Origin: Gimesia benthica | GTDB taxonomy: Bacteria > Planctomycetota > Planctomycetia > Planctomycetales > Planctomycetaceae | NCBI RefSeq assembly: GCF_009720525.1 | Contig: NZ_CP043930.1 | Span: 2,143,501-2,207,500 of the forward strand | Length of the DNA stretch: 64,000 nucleotides | Direction of reading: 5' to 3' | Shown: piece after piece, positions 56,370 through 64,000 of the stretch | Position numbering within the stretch: the stretch's first letter is position 1 | How the letters are laid out: each line of letters opens with the position of its first letter | The notes under the pieces: generated by a model | Told to the model about the DNA's origin: nothing | What the model saw: the letters and a program-made list of their open reading frames with translations, nothing else | Database searches by the model: none | Position numbers and translations under genes: made by a program

Positions 56370-57635
56370 ATGAAAGATTTACTACCTTCCCGTGCGTTCT
56401 CTCCTGCCCTGAAGTTCACAGCAGCCCTCTGCTTCTGCCTGCTGGCGTTTTCCTCCATTCAGGCCGAAAACTGGCCTCGTTTCCGGGGGATTGACGGTTC
56501 TGGCCTCTCCAGCGAGAAGGGCTTCCCCCAAAGCTGGACCGAAAAGGACTACGCCTGGCACAAAGAACTCCCGGGCCTCGGACACTCGTCTCCCTCCATC
56601 TGGGGAGACAACCTGTTCGTCACCGCCGCCCTGGGTGAAGGCGAAACACGCTACCTCTTCTGCCTCGACCCCAAAACCGGGGAAGAAAAGTGGAAGCGGG
56701 AAACCAAACTGAAAAAGAGCCACAAGCACCGCAAAGGGAGCTGGGCTTCCAGCACGCCGGCCACCGATGGCGAGCATGTGTATGTCGAATTCGCAGACGA
56801 AGAATCTTACATGCTCATCTGCTACGATTTCAAAGGCAATAAGATCTGGGAACGCGACCTGGGTTCCTTCACCAGCCAGCACGGTCACGGCAGTTCCCCC
56901 ATGATCTACAAGAACCTGGTCATCGCCACCAACGATCAGCAGGGGCCCAGCTCGGTCACTGCCTTCAACAAGCTCAACGGAGAAATCGTCTGGAAAGCCG
57001 ACCGGGCCGTCCGGAGAACCTCCTACGCGACTCCAATCATTGTCGAACACCCCAACACCGGACCACAGCTGATCTGCGTCAGTGGGGCCACCGGTATCAG
57101 CAGCCTCGATCCGGAAAACGGTAAAGTCATCTGGACCACCGGCGAATTTCCGATGCGAACCGTCTCCTCACCCGTCTACGGCGAAGGACTGATCTTCGCC
57201 ACTTGTGGCGGCGGAGGTCGCGGCAAGCTGCTCTACGGCGTCGATCCCACCGGATCCGGAAACATCAAGGAAACCCACATCAAATACGAACGGTCCACCA
57301 AGCTGCCTTATGTGCCGACCCCCGTTGTCTACGAAGGGCACCTCTACCTCTGGGGCGATGCCGGCGTGGTCAGCTGTGTTGATCTCACCACCCAGAAGAA
57401 CGTCTGGACCGAACGTATCGCAGGCGACTACAGCAGCTCTCCCGTCTGCATTAACGGCGTCCTGTACTGCATCGACGAAAATGGTGAAGTCGCCATGGTC
57501 GACGCCTCTCCCAAATTCAAAGCTTACGAAAAAATCAAGCTCGGAGACCAGAGCCACGCTACCGTGGTCGTCGCCAACGGACGCATGTTCCTGCGAACCT
57601 TCAAGCATCTCTACTGCCTCGAAGCCAAAAAGTAA
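56370..57635 (+). CDS. Exported PQQ-like beta-propeller repeat protein
   Basis: 421 residues with a signal peptide (about 1-32, ending SIQAE). The chain is a series of propeller blades such as YLFCLDPKTGEEKWKRETK, VTAFNKLNGEIVWKADR, ISSLDPENGKVIWTTGEF and VSCVDLTTQKNVWTERI. It starts NWPRFRGIDGSG, the usual opening of planctomycete outer-membrane-assembly-like (YfgL/BamB-like) PQQ proteins. It is probably structural or assembly-related in the envelope rather than a PQQ enzyme, since no catalytic residues are evident. Confidence 0.9.
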   Translation: MKDLLPSRAFSPALKFTAALCFCLLAFSSIQAENWPRFRGIDGSGLSSEKGFPQSWTEKDYAWHKELPGLGHSSPSIWGDNLFVTAALGEGETRYLFCLDPKTGEEKWKRETKLKKSHKHRKGSWASSTPATDGEHVYVEFADEESYMLICYDFKGNKIWERDLGSFTSQHGHGSSPMIYKNLVIATNDQQGPSSVTAFNKLNGEIVWKADRAVRRTSYATPIIVEHPNTGPQLICVSGATGISSLDPENGKVIWTTGEFPMRTVSSPVYGEGLIFATCGGGGRGKLLYGVDPTGSGNIKETHIKYERSTKLPYVPTPVVYEGHLYLWGDAGVVSCVDLTTQKNVWTERIAGDYSSSPVCINGVLYCIDENGEVAMVDASPKFKAYEKIKLGDQSHATVVVANGRMFLRTFKHLYCLEAKK

Positions 57636-57692
57636 GCACAGCAGTGATGGATACAGAATTAGAAAAAACTGATTCATATCAATCACGGGTTC

Positions 57693-57701
57693 TGTTATAA
57701 T
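57693..57701 (+). promoter_or_regulatory. Extended -10 promoter candidate upstream of the zinc-ribbon gene
   Basis: TGTTATAAT fits TG-N-TATAAT. A terminator-like hairpin starts 18 bases downstream, the same order as in front of greA. Confidence 0.45.
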
Positions 57702-57718
57702 TCAGTTACAACGGTATG

Positions 57719-57747
57719 ACGGGCTTCCGCGTTCTCTGGAAGCCCGT
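57719..57747 (+). terminator. Hairpin between the propeller and zinc-ribbon genes
   Basis: ACGGGCTTCC pairs with GGAAGCCCGT around a nine-base loop. The following TTCCATTTCCTTTT is only a weak T-tract. Confidence 0.7.
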
Positions 57748-57842
57748 TCCATTTCCTTTTGACAGACTCTCCAGACGAGATACCGGGCCATCTCAAATCT
57801 GTCAGTGACTCTGATTGAAATTTTGAAAAAGAAGGACTGACC

Positions 57843-58292
57843 ATGCCCGCTTGGCCCGGCGGCCCCTGTCCACGCTGTGGGGAGGACATGCCTGCAAACC
57901 TCGTTCACTGCCAGACCTGTCGTGAGCTGCTGAATGAAGACCTCGAACACGACACTGTCGAGATCCCCGCCTTTCACCCGCTCAAGGAACTCGCCGTCCG
58001 CATTGACGCCTTTCCGATCGGCTTCTACTTCCAGTGCCCCGACTGCCGCAAAGAACTCCGGGTCCACAAAAAGTATCTGGGCAAACAGGTCAGCTGCAAC
58101 TTCTGTCAGTCCACAATCCAGCTCCCTGACGAATCCCACAGCCATGTCGCTTCCGCGTTCTACACGAAGTGCCCACACTGTGAAGAAGAGCTGCGCATCG
58201 CCCGCAAATACCTGGGCTCTGTCGCCGCCTGCAAGTTCTGCAAGGGGCATATTCAGCTGCTGGAAAAACCTGCCGACCCCGTCGACAGTTGA
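57843..58292 (+). CDS. Protein with three zinc-ribbon-like modules
   Basis: 149 residues. The first module has CPRC (9-12) and CQTC (23-26). The second has CPDC (65-68) and CNFC (85-88), and the third CPHC (110-113) and CKFC (130-133). The last two modules share identical spacing and the motif ELR-(V/I)-(H/A)-(K/R)-KYLG between the Cys pairs, so they arose by duplication. It is probably cytoplasmic with zinc bound by the Cys pairs. The function is unknown; such ribbons bind nucleic acids or proteins. The gene is followed by a convergent lipoprotein gene 10 bases away. Confidence 0.8.
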   Translation: MPAWPGGPCPRCGEDMPANLVHCQTCRELLNEDLEHDTVEIPAFHPLKELAVRIDAFPIGFYFQCPDCRKELRVHKKYLGKQVSCNFCQSTIQLPDESHSHVASAFYTKCPHCEEELRIARKYLGSVAACKFCKGHIQLLEKPADPVDS

Positions 58293-58302
58293 ATCCTCAG
58301 GC

Positions 58303-58749
58303 TCACTGGAGCACCTGCTCCGTCGCCTGTCCGGCTGACTGCTCACTCTCAGCCGCCTCTTCCGCACTCTGCCAGGTGACATCCGCCTGAGCGGGCCGCG
58401 TCTTATAGAGCTCGCCCTGCTCATTGAACAGCAACGCGACATTCATGTGCCAGCGGTTTCCGTTCTCCTGCTCCCACAGATCGCAGTAATAGATGGACGG
58501 GCTGGAAGCAAATTCCCCGCTGATTCCGGCGTCCGTCAGCTTTTGAATCGCCTCGGCTTTCGGCGTGCCCAAAGGAGCGATCGCCAGAATCTTCTGAGAC
58601 TGCTCTTCAAACACCAGCGGGGCAGGCACGACGCGACGCACGCCGGTACAACCAGCCAGGAGACAGACGCACGATACGCCCAGCGTCCACGCCAGCAGCA
58701 ATCTTCGGAGCTGCTGCTGTCGGTACGATACTCGCCTTAAGTGAGTCAT
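58303..58749 (-). CDS. Probable lipoprotein of unknown function
   Basis: A 148-residue protein. An Arg-rich start is followed by a hydrophobic segment and the lipobox LLAGC. The mature part has IAPLGTPKAEAIQKLTDAGI, reminiscent of the helix pattern of SmpA/BamE-like proteins, then a beta-rich IYYCDLWEQENGNRWHMNVAL. The C-terminal 30 residues are Glu/Gln/Ala-rich. BamE-like is only a suggestion. Confidence 0.7.
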   Translation of the reverse strand: MTHLRRVSYRQQQLRRLLLAWTLGVSCVCLLAGCTGVRRVVPAPLVFEEQSQKILAIAPLGTPKAEAIQKLTDAGISGEFASSPSIYYCDLWEQENGNRWHMNVALLFNEQGELYKTRPAQADVTWQSAEEAAESEQSAGQATEQVLQ

Positions 58750-58892
58750 ACTCTCCTGCCTCCCTGCGGATCAAAACGAGAAACCCAGGCCTGCCTAAGC
58801 CCACAGGCGGGAACGATGACTGAATTTACCAGATCCTTCCCGTTTTGCGTATGGCAATTTTCGCTCTCCCCGCAGCCAGGTACAAACGCAAA

Positions 58893-58923
58893 CAGCCGGA
58901 CCTGTTAAAAACAGATCCGGCTG
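58893..58923 (-). terminator. Intrinsic terminator of rpmI-rplT
   Basis: CAGCCGGA and TCCGGCTG arms enclose a second CTGTT/AACAG stem, 31 bases past the rplT stop codon. The minus-strand continuation is TTTGCGTTTG. Confidence 0.8.
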
Positions 58924-58953
58924 GAATTTGGCTTATTTCAGCAGAAAGGCAGA

Positions 58954-59310
58954 TTATGCTGCCAGAGCTGCCTGTGCTGCTTTGACGATCTCATCGAAGA
59001 TCTGAGGCTGAGAAATCGCCAGCTCGCTGAGAGACTTCCGGTTCAGCGTGATGCCCGCTTTGGACAGACCGTTAATGAACTGCGAATAGTTCGTACCCCT
59101 TGCACGACAGGCAGCGGTGATACGGGTAATCCACAGAGCGCGGAATTCACGTTTGCGAACCCGACGGTCACGGTAGGCATAAGCACGAGACCGAATGATT
59201 GTTTCTTTTACGGTACGCAACAACTTGCTGCGGCCACCGTAATTACCACGGGCTTCTTTAAACAGTCTTTTCTTGGCTCGACGTCGAGCTGAACCTTTGC
59301 TAACTCGCAT
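58954..59310 (-). CDS. rplT: 50S ribosomal protein L20
   Basis: A 118-residue large-subunit protein that binds 23S rRNA early in assembly. Signatures are [41 protein letters not shown] and [16 protein letters not shown]. It lies 83 bases downstream of rpmI in the usual order. infC, often upstream, is not present in this cluster. Confidence 0.97.
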   Translation of the reverse strand: MRVSKGSARRRAKKRLFKEARGNYGGRSKLLRTVKETIIRSRAYAYRDRRVRKREFRALWITRITAACRARGTNYSQFINGLSKAGITLNRKSLSELAISQPQIFDEIVKAAQAALAA

Positions 59311-59393
59311 TATTACTTTCCAACTGAATGTGTAATCTGGATTCTGTCAGGATCGTTTCCCCGCGTGCCGTTGTCAGGGGAATCGGGAACGGC

Positions 59394-59594
59394 TTAAGAA
59401 CCGGGACGCAGGGCTTCCACGATCAGCTTCGCTTCCGTTCCGGTCACGACGCCATCGCTACGCAGACCGATTTTCCGCTTGGGGCTCTTCTTGCTCAGAA
59501 TGTGGCCCCGAAATGCTTTGCGGTGCTTGGCTTTTCCTGAAGCGGTAATCTTAAAACGCTTCTTCAATCCTTTGTGAGTCTTTTGCTTGGGCAT
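59394..59594 (-). CDS. rpmI: 50S ribosomal protein L35
   Basis: A 66-residue basic protein starting [20 protein letters not shown], with [17 protein letters not shown] in the middle. It is typical in length and sequence and the first gene of the rpmI-rplT unit. Confidence 0.97.
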   Translation of the reverse strand: MPKQKTHKGLKKRFKITASGKAKHRKAFRGHILSKKSPKRKIGLRSDGVVTGTEAKLIVEALRPGS

Positions 59595-60004
59595 TGTTCT
59601 TCAATCTTCGTAAATGACTTCAGCTTTCGCCGGCCCTCTGACACAACAGAGTTTCTAGGCGTAAGTCCTGAATGACACTATCTATATATCTCTTTACCGG
59701 ACCAGATTTCACCCGGTCAACAGCAAAGAATACTGTTCATAAAAACAGAAACCACAACGGTAGCGCTGTAGATTGATCGGGCAGTATAATCAGCCTCCCC
59801 TCTGGTTTTCCACCGAAACGGGAGTAAATTCCGTATTCCTGCAGAGAAAAAAACCGATTTCCCGAAAACTCGCGTTCTCCGGTCGACGTGAACGCTCGGA
59901 ATCCATCAATCTTGCAGGTGATGGCTCCCGCTGCAGGTTATTCAGCAGTGGCTCAACCAGTAAAATGTAAACTTATGACCACACCGCCGGCGTGCTCGTC
60001 TGCG
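59595..60004. other. Intergenic region upstream of rpmI
   Basis: About 410 bases with no credible gene and no infC. On the minus strand a TTGACC and an ATATATAG stretch are too far apart to form a clear promoter. I see no definite leader structure. Confidence 0.5.
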
Positions 60005-61054
60005 TCAGGCCTGGCCTGCTTCCGCCTGCTTGATTCGCTGCTCGATGATATCTTTGGGTATCGCCAGCATTTTTTCAATGCTGATCGCCTTATGCCCCTT
60101 ATAAACACCCGGATAAGCCGTGAAGACCGGTGCCCCTTCGATTTCCACCGTCAGGCTCTGGGCACTCCCCTTGTTACACATGATCACATCACCGACAGCC
60201 AGATTCATTACCTCACCCGCAGTCAGCCGACTGTGATCCAGCTCCACCTTCATCTCGATCTTGGACTTGGAGACACTCGCTTCCAGATTCAACTGCTGAC
60301 GCATGTCAGGCGTTTTCTTCTTATAAGCCGACCAGGTATCTGAAGTCAGCTTGTTCGATAGCGGCTCAATCGTATTAAAGGGAATACAGAGGTTGATAAT
60401 TCCCCGGGTCTCCCCCATCGTCACTTCGAAAGAGATCAGCACGATCACTTCGTTCGGCGGCACGATCTGAACCAGCTGGGGATTACTTTCCACCTGGGAA
60501 ACCCGCAGCTTCCAGTCGCAGAGGTTACTCCAGGCAGATTCGATCCCCTCAATCGCCAGGCCGGTAATACGCGACACCAGGCGGATTTCGATTTCGGTAA
60601 GAGCCCGATTGGGATAGGCACCGTGCGTGTGGCCATCCCCTCCCAGCAGCCGGTCGATGATCGGGAAGATAATCGATGGGCTGATATCCAGAATAATATG
60701 TCCGTCCAGCGTCTCGGATTCGAGCAGGTTGAAGCAGGTCGGGTTTTCCAGACTGAAGACGAATTCAGAATACGTCAGCTGGTCTACACTGATCAGTTTG
60801 ACTTCAATAATCGACCGCAGCATCCCGCTGAGTGCCGCCCCGAACTCCCGGCTGAAGCTTTCATGCAAAGCGCGAAACGCCCGCATCTGCTCTTTACTGA
60901 CGCGTTCCGGGCGTTTGAAGTCGTAGATGCTGATCTGGGAATTGAAATCGGTATTCCGGGCCGCCGGTCGACTCCCCCCACCGGAAGAGCCGGCAGATGG
61001 ATCCAGCGCCGATAACAGCGATTCCACTTCATTTTGACTGAGTACATCTGCCAT
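60005..61054 (-). CDS. fliM: Flagellar motor switch protein FliM
   Basis: 349 residues. The N-terminal [17 protein letters not shown] is the CheY-binding EIDALL-type segment. The CheC-like middle domain (about 80-240) has DRLLGGDG and [14 protein letters not shown], and the C-terminal SpoA domain (about 255-335) has GDVIMCNKG. It forms the C-ring that sets rotation direction. It is isolated from other flagellar genes in this window. Confidence 0.96.
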   Translation of the reverse strand: MADVLSQNEVESLLSALDPSAGSSGGGSRPAARNTDFNSQISIYDFKRPERVSKEQMRAFRALHESFSREFGAALSGMLRSIIEVKLISVDQLTYSEFVFSLENPTCFNLLESETLDGHIILDISPSIIFPIIDRLLGGDGHTHGAYPNRALTEIEIRLVSRITGLAIEGIESAWSNLCDWKLRVSQVESNPQLVQIVPPNEVIVLISFEVTMGETRGIINLCIPFNTIEPLSNKLTSDTWSAYKKKTPDMRQQLNLEASVSKSKIEMKVELDHSRLTAGEVMNLAVGDVIMCNKGSAQSLTVEIEGAPVFTAYPGVYKGHKAISIEKMLAIPKDIIEQRIKQAEAGQA

Positions 61055-61129
61055 CCCTGGCCTCCCTGTAATTCACAGCCCGCCGGGATATGAGGCTCAC
61101 CGGCCGGGTCGCAAAAACTTGTTTCCCCT

Positions 61130-62404
61130 CTATTCTCTGATCTGCCCTGCTCCGTGGGCCACGTATTTATAACTCGTCAATTCGTTGAGCCCACAGGGGC
61201 CCCGTGCATGAAATTTGTCTGTGCTGATACCGATTTCCGCTCCCAGACCGAACTCACCCCCATCATTGAAACGCGTGCTGGCATTCACGATTACAGCCGC
61301 AGAATCGACCTCGGTCGTGAACTTCTCTGCTGCCGCCAGTTCGGTCGTGATGATGGATTCGGTATGCCCCGAACCGTACTGATGAATGTGCTCAATCGCA
61401 GCATCCATATCCTCGACAACCTTAACCGACAGGATCTTCGCCCCGTACTCGGTGCCATAATCTTCCTCGGTCGCAGGCACACCGCTTCCCACCAGTTCCA
61501 GCGACCGGGGACAACACCGCAGCTCAACCCCCGCATCCAGCAGTGCTTTCGCAACTTCCGGTAATAAGGTCTCTGCGACATCCGCATGCACCAGCAGACA
61601 CTCGGCGGCATTACACACACCGGGCCGTTGACACTTACTGTTGACCGTAATCCGCTTTGACAGTTCCGGATCCGCCGTCTTATCGAGATAGACGTGGCAG
61701 ATTCCGTCGAAATGCTTGATCACAGGCATCGTGGCATCACGGGCCACACGCTCGATCAGCCCCTTACCACCACGGGGAATGGTCACGTCAATGTATTTGT
61801 TCAACTTCAGAAAATGCCCCACCGCTTCGCGATCGGTGGTCTCCACCAGTTGTACGGCCTGCTCAGGCAGCCCCACGTCGCGGAGCCCTTCCTGCAGCAG
61901 CTGATAAAAGGCCATATTGCTGTGAAAGGCTTCTTTTCCGCCGCGTAAGATCACCGCGTTGCCGCTCTTCACGCATAATGCGGCCGCATCAATGGTCACA
62001 TTCGGACGCGACTCATAAATGAAGAACACCACGCCCAGAGGCACCCGCACCCGGGTTACCAGCAGACCGTTGGGACGCATGTTACTGTCAATCACTTCGC
62101 CAACCGGATTAGGCAAAGCCATGATCTCTTCCAGCGCCGTGACAATGCCCTCCAGCCGCGCTTCGGTCAATCGCAGACGGTCAATCGACGCTTCCGACAA
62201 ACCGTATTCGGGAGCCTGCTCGATATCGCGTTCGTTCGCAGCCAGTAAATCAGGAGTCCGTTCCCGAATCAGTTCGGTCATCCGACGGAGCCAGGCATTC
62301 TTCTGGTTCCCATTAGCGGAAACCAGTTTACGCGATGCAGCGCGGGCCTGCTGAGCCAGTTGTTCGGTGTATTGCGCCAGGTCTAATTCGGTCGTACTAC
62401 TCAT
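61130..62404 (-). CDS. proA: Glutamate-5-semialdehyde dehydrogenase (gamma-glutamyl phosphate reductase)
   Basis: A 424-residue proline biosynthesis enzyme. Signatures are [39 protein letters not shown], the catalytic Cys in [11 protein letters not shown] and [20 protein letters not shown] 62404 ([12 protein letters not shown]) is used; the frame runs 14 codons further without support. proB is not adjacent. The opposite, degradative pathway enzyme PutA is encoded elsewhere in the window. Confidence 0.96.
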   Translation of the reverse strand: MSSTTELDLAQYTEQLAQQARAASRKLVSANGNQKNAWLRRMTELIRERTPDLLAANERDIEQAPEYGLSEASIDRLRLTEARLEGIVTALEEIMALPNPVGEVIDSNMRPNGLLVTRVRVPLGVVFFIYESRPNVTIDAAALCVKSGNAVILRGGKEAFHSNMAFYQLLQEGLRDVGLPEQAVQLVETTDREAVGHFLKLNKYIDVTIPRGGKGLIERVARDATMPVIKHFDGICHVYLDKTADPELSKRITVNSKCQRPGVCNAAECLLVHADVAETLLPEVAKALLDAGVELRCCPRSLELVGSGVPATEEDYGTEYGAKILSVKVVEDMDAAIEHIHQYGSGHTESIITTELAAAEKFTTEVDSAAVIVNASTRFNDGGEFGLGAEIGISTDKFHARGPCGLNELTSYKYVAHGAGQIRE

Positions 62405-62692
62405 AACTTCAAGCGATCTAAGCAGGGATTCACCGGCCCCTGCCACCGGGTTAATCTGAAACTGATAACAGCTGTGGAATGTGGATTCTCAAAATATTGA
62501 CACAGACTTCCCCCGGCCGGTGCGCTTCTGTATCGCCCACCGCAGTCCAGACGAACCGGGTTCCGCATTCCGGAGTATCAGCAATCAGCGGAAATGTGTC
62601 AACGCGGGATCACTTTTCGCGCTGATAACCTTCTAATTTTATCTATTTTAAACGCTCTCCGGAAGAATTTGAGTTCCCGGAGAGACCTCTGC

Positions 62693-63217
62693 TCAGAATT
62701 GCCAGTCGGAATACAGTTTGGAACGAAACTCGTGCCATTCCGCATTCTTGTTCTTGGTACCACAGCTTTCAACCATTTCTGCTGACCATTTATCCATGGT
62801 CCTCAACCGGTCAGACATGATTCGCACGGTATTATAAACGACTTTCTGCGCCCCGCTGACTCCCGCTTTCAGCAGTTGATCGAAATTCTTCCAGGGGATC
62901 CGCACGATGGACACATCGGAAGTCGCCACCACGCTCGCCGAATGCGGAGCCGGTTTGAAAAAGGACATTTCACCAAAAATGGACAGGGGCCCCAACTCGG
63001 TCAATGTCTGCTCATCTCCGTTGGAAAGCTGCTTGCGAACCTCGCAGGTACCGCGCTGAATGATCCAGAGATACCGGGTCGAATTACCTTCATCCAGAAT
63101 GCGGACTCCTTCCGGAAAATCCTCTGTCTCAGCCTGGTCGAGCAATTCGTCCATTTCCTCCGGCGTAACTGACTGAAACAACACGCAGTCATTGATCAGC
63201 TGCTCTGTGGAAACCAT
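62693..63217 (-). CDS. Cyclic-nucleotide-binding domain protein
   Basis: A 174-residue protein with a single cNMP-binding beta-roll (about 10-125; EGVRILDEGNSTRYLWIIQRG, LGPLSIFGEMSFF and ASVVATSDVSIVRI). The phosphate-binding cassette region reads FGEMSFFKPAPHSASV, where the Arg of the classical RTA motif is absent (HSASV), so cyclic nucleotide binding is uncertain. There is no helix-turn-helix, so it is not a Crp-type DNA-binding protein. The C-terminal 50 residues are helical and charged. Confidence 0.85.
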   Translation of the reverse strand: MVSTEQLINDCVLFQSVTPEEMDELLDQAETEDFPEGVRILDEGNSTRYLWIIQRGTCEVRKQLSNGDEQTLTELGPLSIFGEMSFFKPAPHSASVVATSDVSIVRIPWKNFDQLLKAGVSGAQKVVYNTVRIMSDRLRTMDKWSAEMVESCGTKNKNAEWHEFRSKLYSDWQF

Positions 63218-63308
63218 TTATATCACCTCTTCTATAGCGCCTGGTGTAAAATTAAGTTAGCTTTTGATCACTGCCTAATCATGGCTGTGATCCCTTTAAA
63301 AACCGCGA

Positions 63309-64000
63309 TCAGATGCCTCCCATCACGGTGGCTCGCCCCACACGACCAATGCCCAGAATATAGGCCGCGATGCGGAGCGATACTTTTTTATCAGTGGCAA
63401 TCTTCCAGACAAGCTCAAAGCTGTCATCCATAATACGGTCTAACTCGGAACGAACGCGAGCTTTTTCCCAGCTGAAGTGCTGTCTGTTCTGAACCCATTC
63501 GAAGTAACTGACGGTTACTCCGCCGGCATTGGCCAGAATATCGGGCACCACCACGATCTCATTTTTCGAGAAAATTTCATCCGCATCCGGATCAGTCGGG
63601 TTGTTCGCAGCTTCAATAATGCACCGCGCCCGGACCTCTTTGGCGTTCTCTTTCGTCAGCACGCCACCCAGGGCTGCCGGAATCAGCACGGTCACATTGG
63701 AAGCCAGAACTTCATCATTCGAAATCGCTTCCGTCTCCGGAAACCCGCGCACGGCCTTGGTATCTTTGCAGTATTCCATCAGCTTGGGAATGTTGATCCC
63801 GTCCGCACAGTAAATGCCCCCGCTGGCATCGGAAACCGCGACAATCTTGGCTCCGAACTCATCCAGAAATTGTGCGGCAAAGCTCCCCACGTTGCCGAAT
63901 CCCTGAATCGCCACAGTCGCACCGGACAGATCGATCTTCATGTGATCCAGAGTCTGCCGTGTGATCATCGCCACGCCGCGGCCCGTCGCTTCTTCACGAC
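63309..64000 (-). CDS. Glu/Leu/Phe/Val dehydrogenase family protein (3' part)
   Basis: The C-terminal part (about 230 residues) of a dehydrogenase that runs off the window edge. The NAD(P)-binding domain begins with [20 protein letters not shown] at the edge, then [54 protein letters not shown] and [18 protein letters not shown]. These are classical glutamate dehydrogenase features. The catalytic Lys domain lies outside the window. Confidence 0.95.
   Translation of the reverse strand, partial: REEATGRGVAMITRQTLDHMKIDLSGATVAIQGFGNVGSFAAQFLDEFGAKIVAVSDASGGIYCADGINIPKLMEYCKDTKAVRGFPETEAISNDEVLASNVTVLIPAALGGVLTKENAKEVRARCIIEAANNPTDPDADEIFSKNEIVVVPDILANAGGVTVSYFEWVQNRQHFSWEKARVRSELDRIMDDSFELVWKIATDKKVSLRIAAYILGIGRVGRATVMGGI

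Overview
The window reads as chromosomal DNA of a planctomycete, most likely a Planctomycetaceae member close to Gimesia (the genus is an inference). The main evidence is families that are mostly or only expanded in this phylum: a PSCyt1/DUF1549/LamG/PSD1 (DUF1553) cytochrome paired with a Tat-exported DUF1501 protein, a PVC-type membrane-bound dehydrogenase with HEAT repeats and a C-terminal CxxCH, a DUF1559 prepilin-like protein next to a small carbohydrate-binding-like lipoprotein, and very large PQQ/beta-propeller exported proteins. Coding density is high, GC is moderate, several genes use GTG or TTG starts, and many operon ends carry clean intrinsic terminators.

Layout. 1-11.2 kb: the 5' end of a probable RtcB gene, then an exported degradative cluster (PSD1 protein, DUF1501 protein, SASA esterase, alpha/beta hydrolase, PVC heme protein) and an SDR protein whose usual catalytic Tyr is Phe. 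11.3-17.0 kb: an ArsR-type regulator with a likely self-operator, carA, ndk, sucCD and a FucU-like mutarotase. 17.0-22.1 kb: a repeat-rich segment with purA, a single-domain response regulator, a REP-associated tyrosine transposase (RAYT) and a GH43-like protein, interspersed with five copies (one decayed) of a 183-185 bp element that ends in two inverted hairpins. 22.1-26.1 kb: a molybdenum hydroxylase operon (FAD, 2Fe-2S and molybdopterin subunits) that ends in a MoaD/ThiS-like protein. 26.6-36.2 kb: putA, a planctomycete-type exported protein with an internal duplication, then rplY-pth-rpsF-ssb-rplI-dnaB. 36.9-45.2 kb: a 1580-residue exported propeller protein, two secreted Cys-rich proteins that look metal-related, and argC-argJ. 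45.6-49.9 kb: a three-gene sugar isomerase/oxidoreductase cluster and greA with a terminator-like hairpin in its leader. 50-58.8 kb: a BON protein, a deleted hydrolase pseudogene, a DUF1559 pair, an FHA-GAF-AAA+-Fis sigma-54 activator, a PQQ propeller protein, a three-module zinc-ribbon protein and a lipoprotein. 58.9-64 kb: rpmI-rplT, fliM, proA, a cyclic-nucleotide-binding protein and the 3' part of a Glu/Leu/Phe/Val dehydrogenase.

The strongest candidate for an undescribed system is the RAYT and its REPIN-like repeat family at 17.6-22.1 kb. The terminal hairpin of the element shows compensatory base changes between copies, two copies bracket the transposase, and the last codons and stop codon of the transposase lie inside one copy. 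Secondary candidates are the sulfur-carrier-like protein in the molybdenum hydroxylase operon, the paired Cys-rich exported proteins, and two promoter-plus-hairpin leaders (greA and the zinc-ribbon gene).
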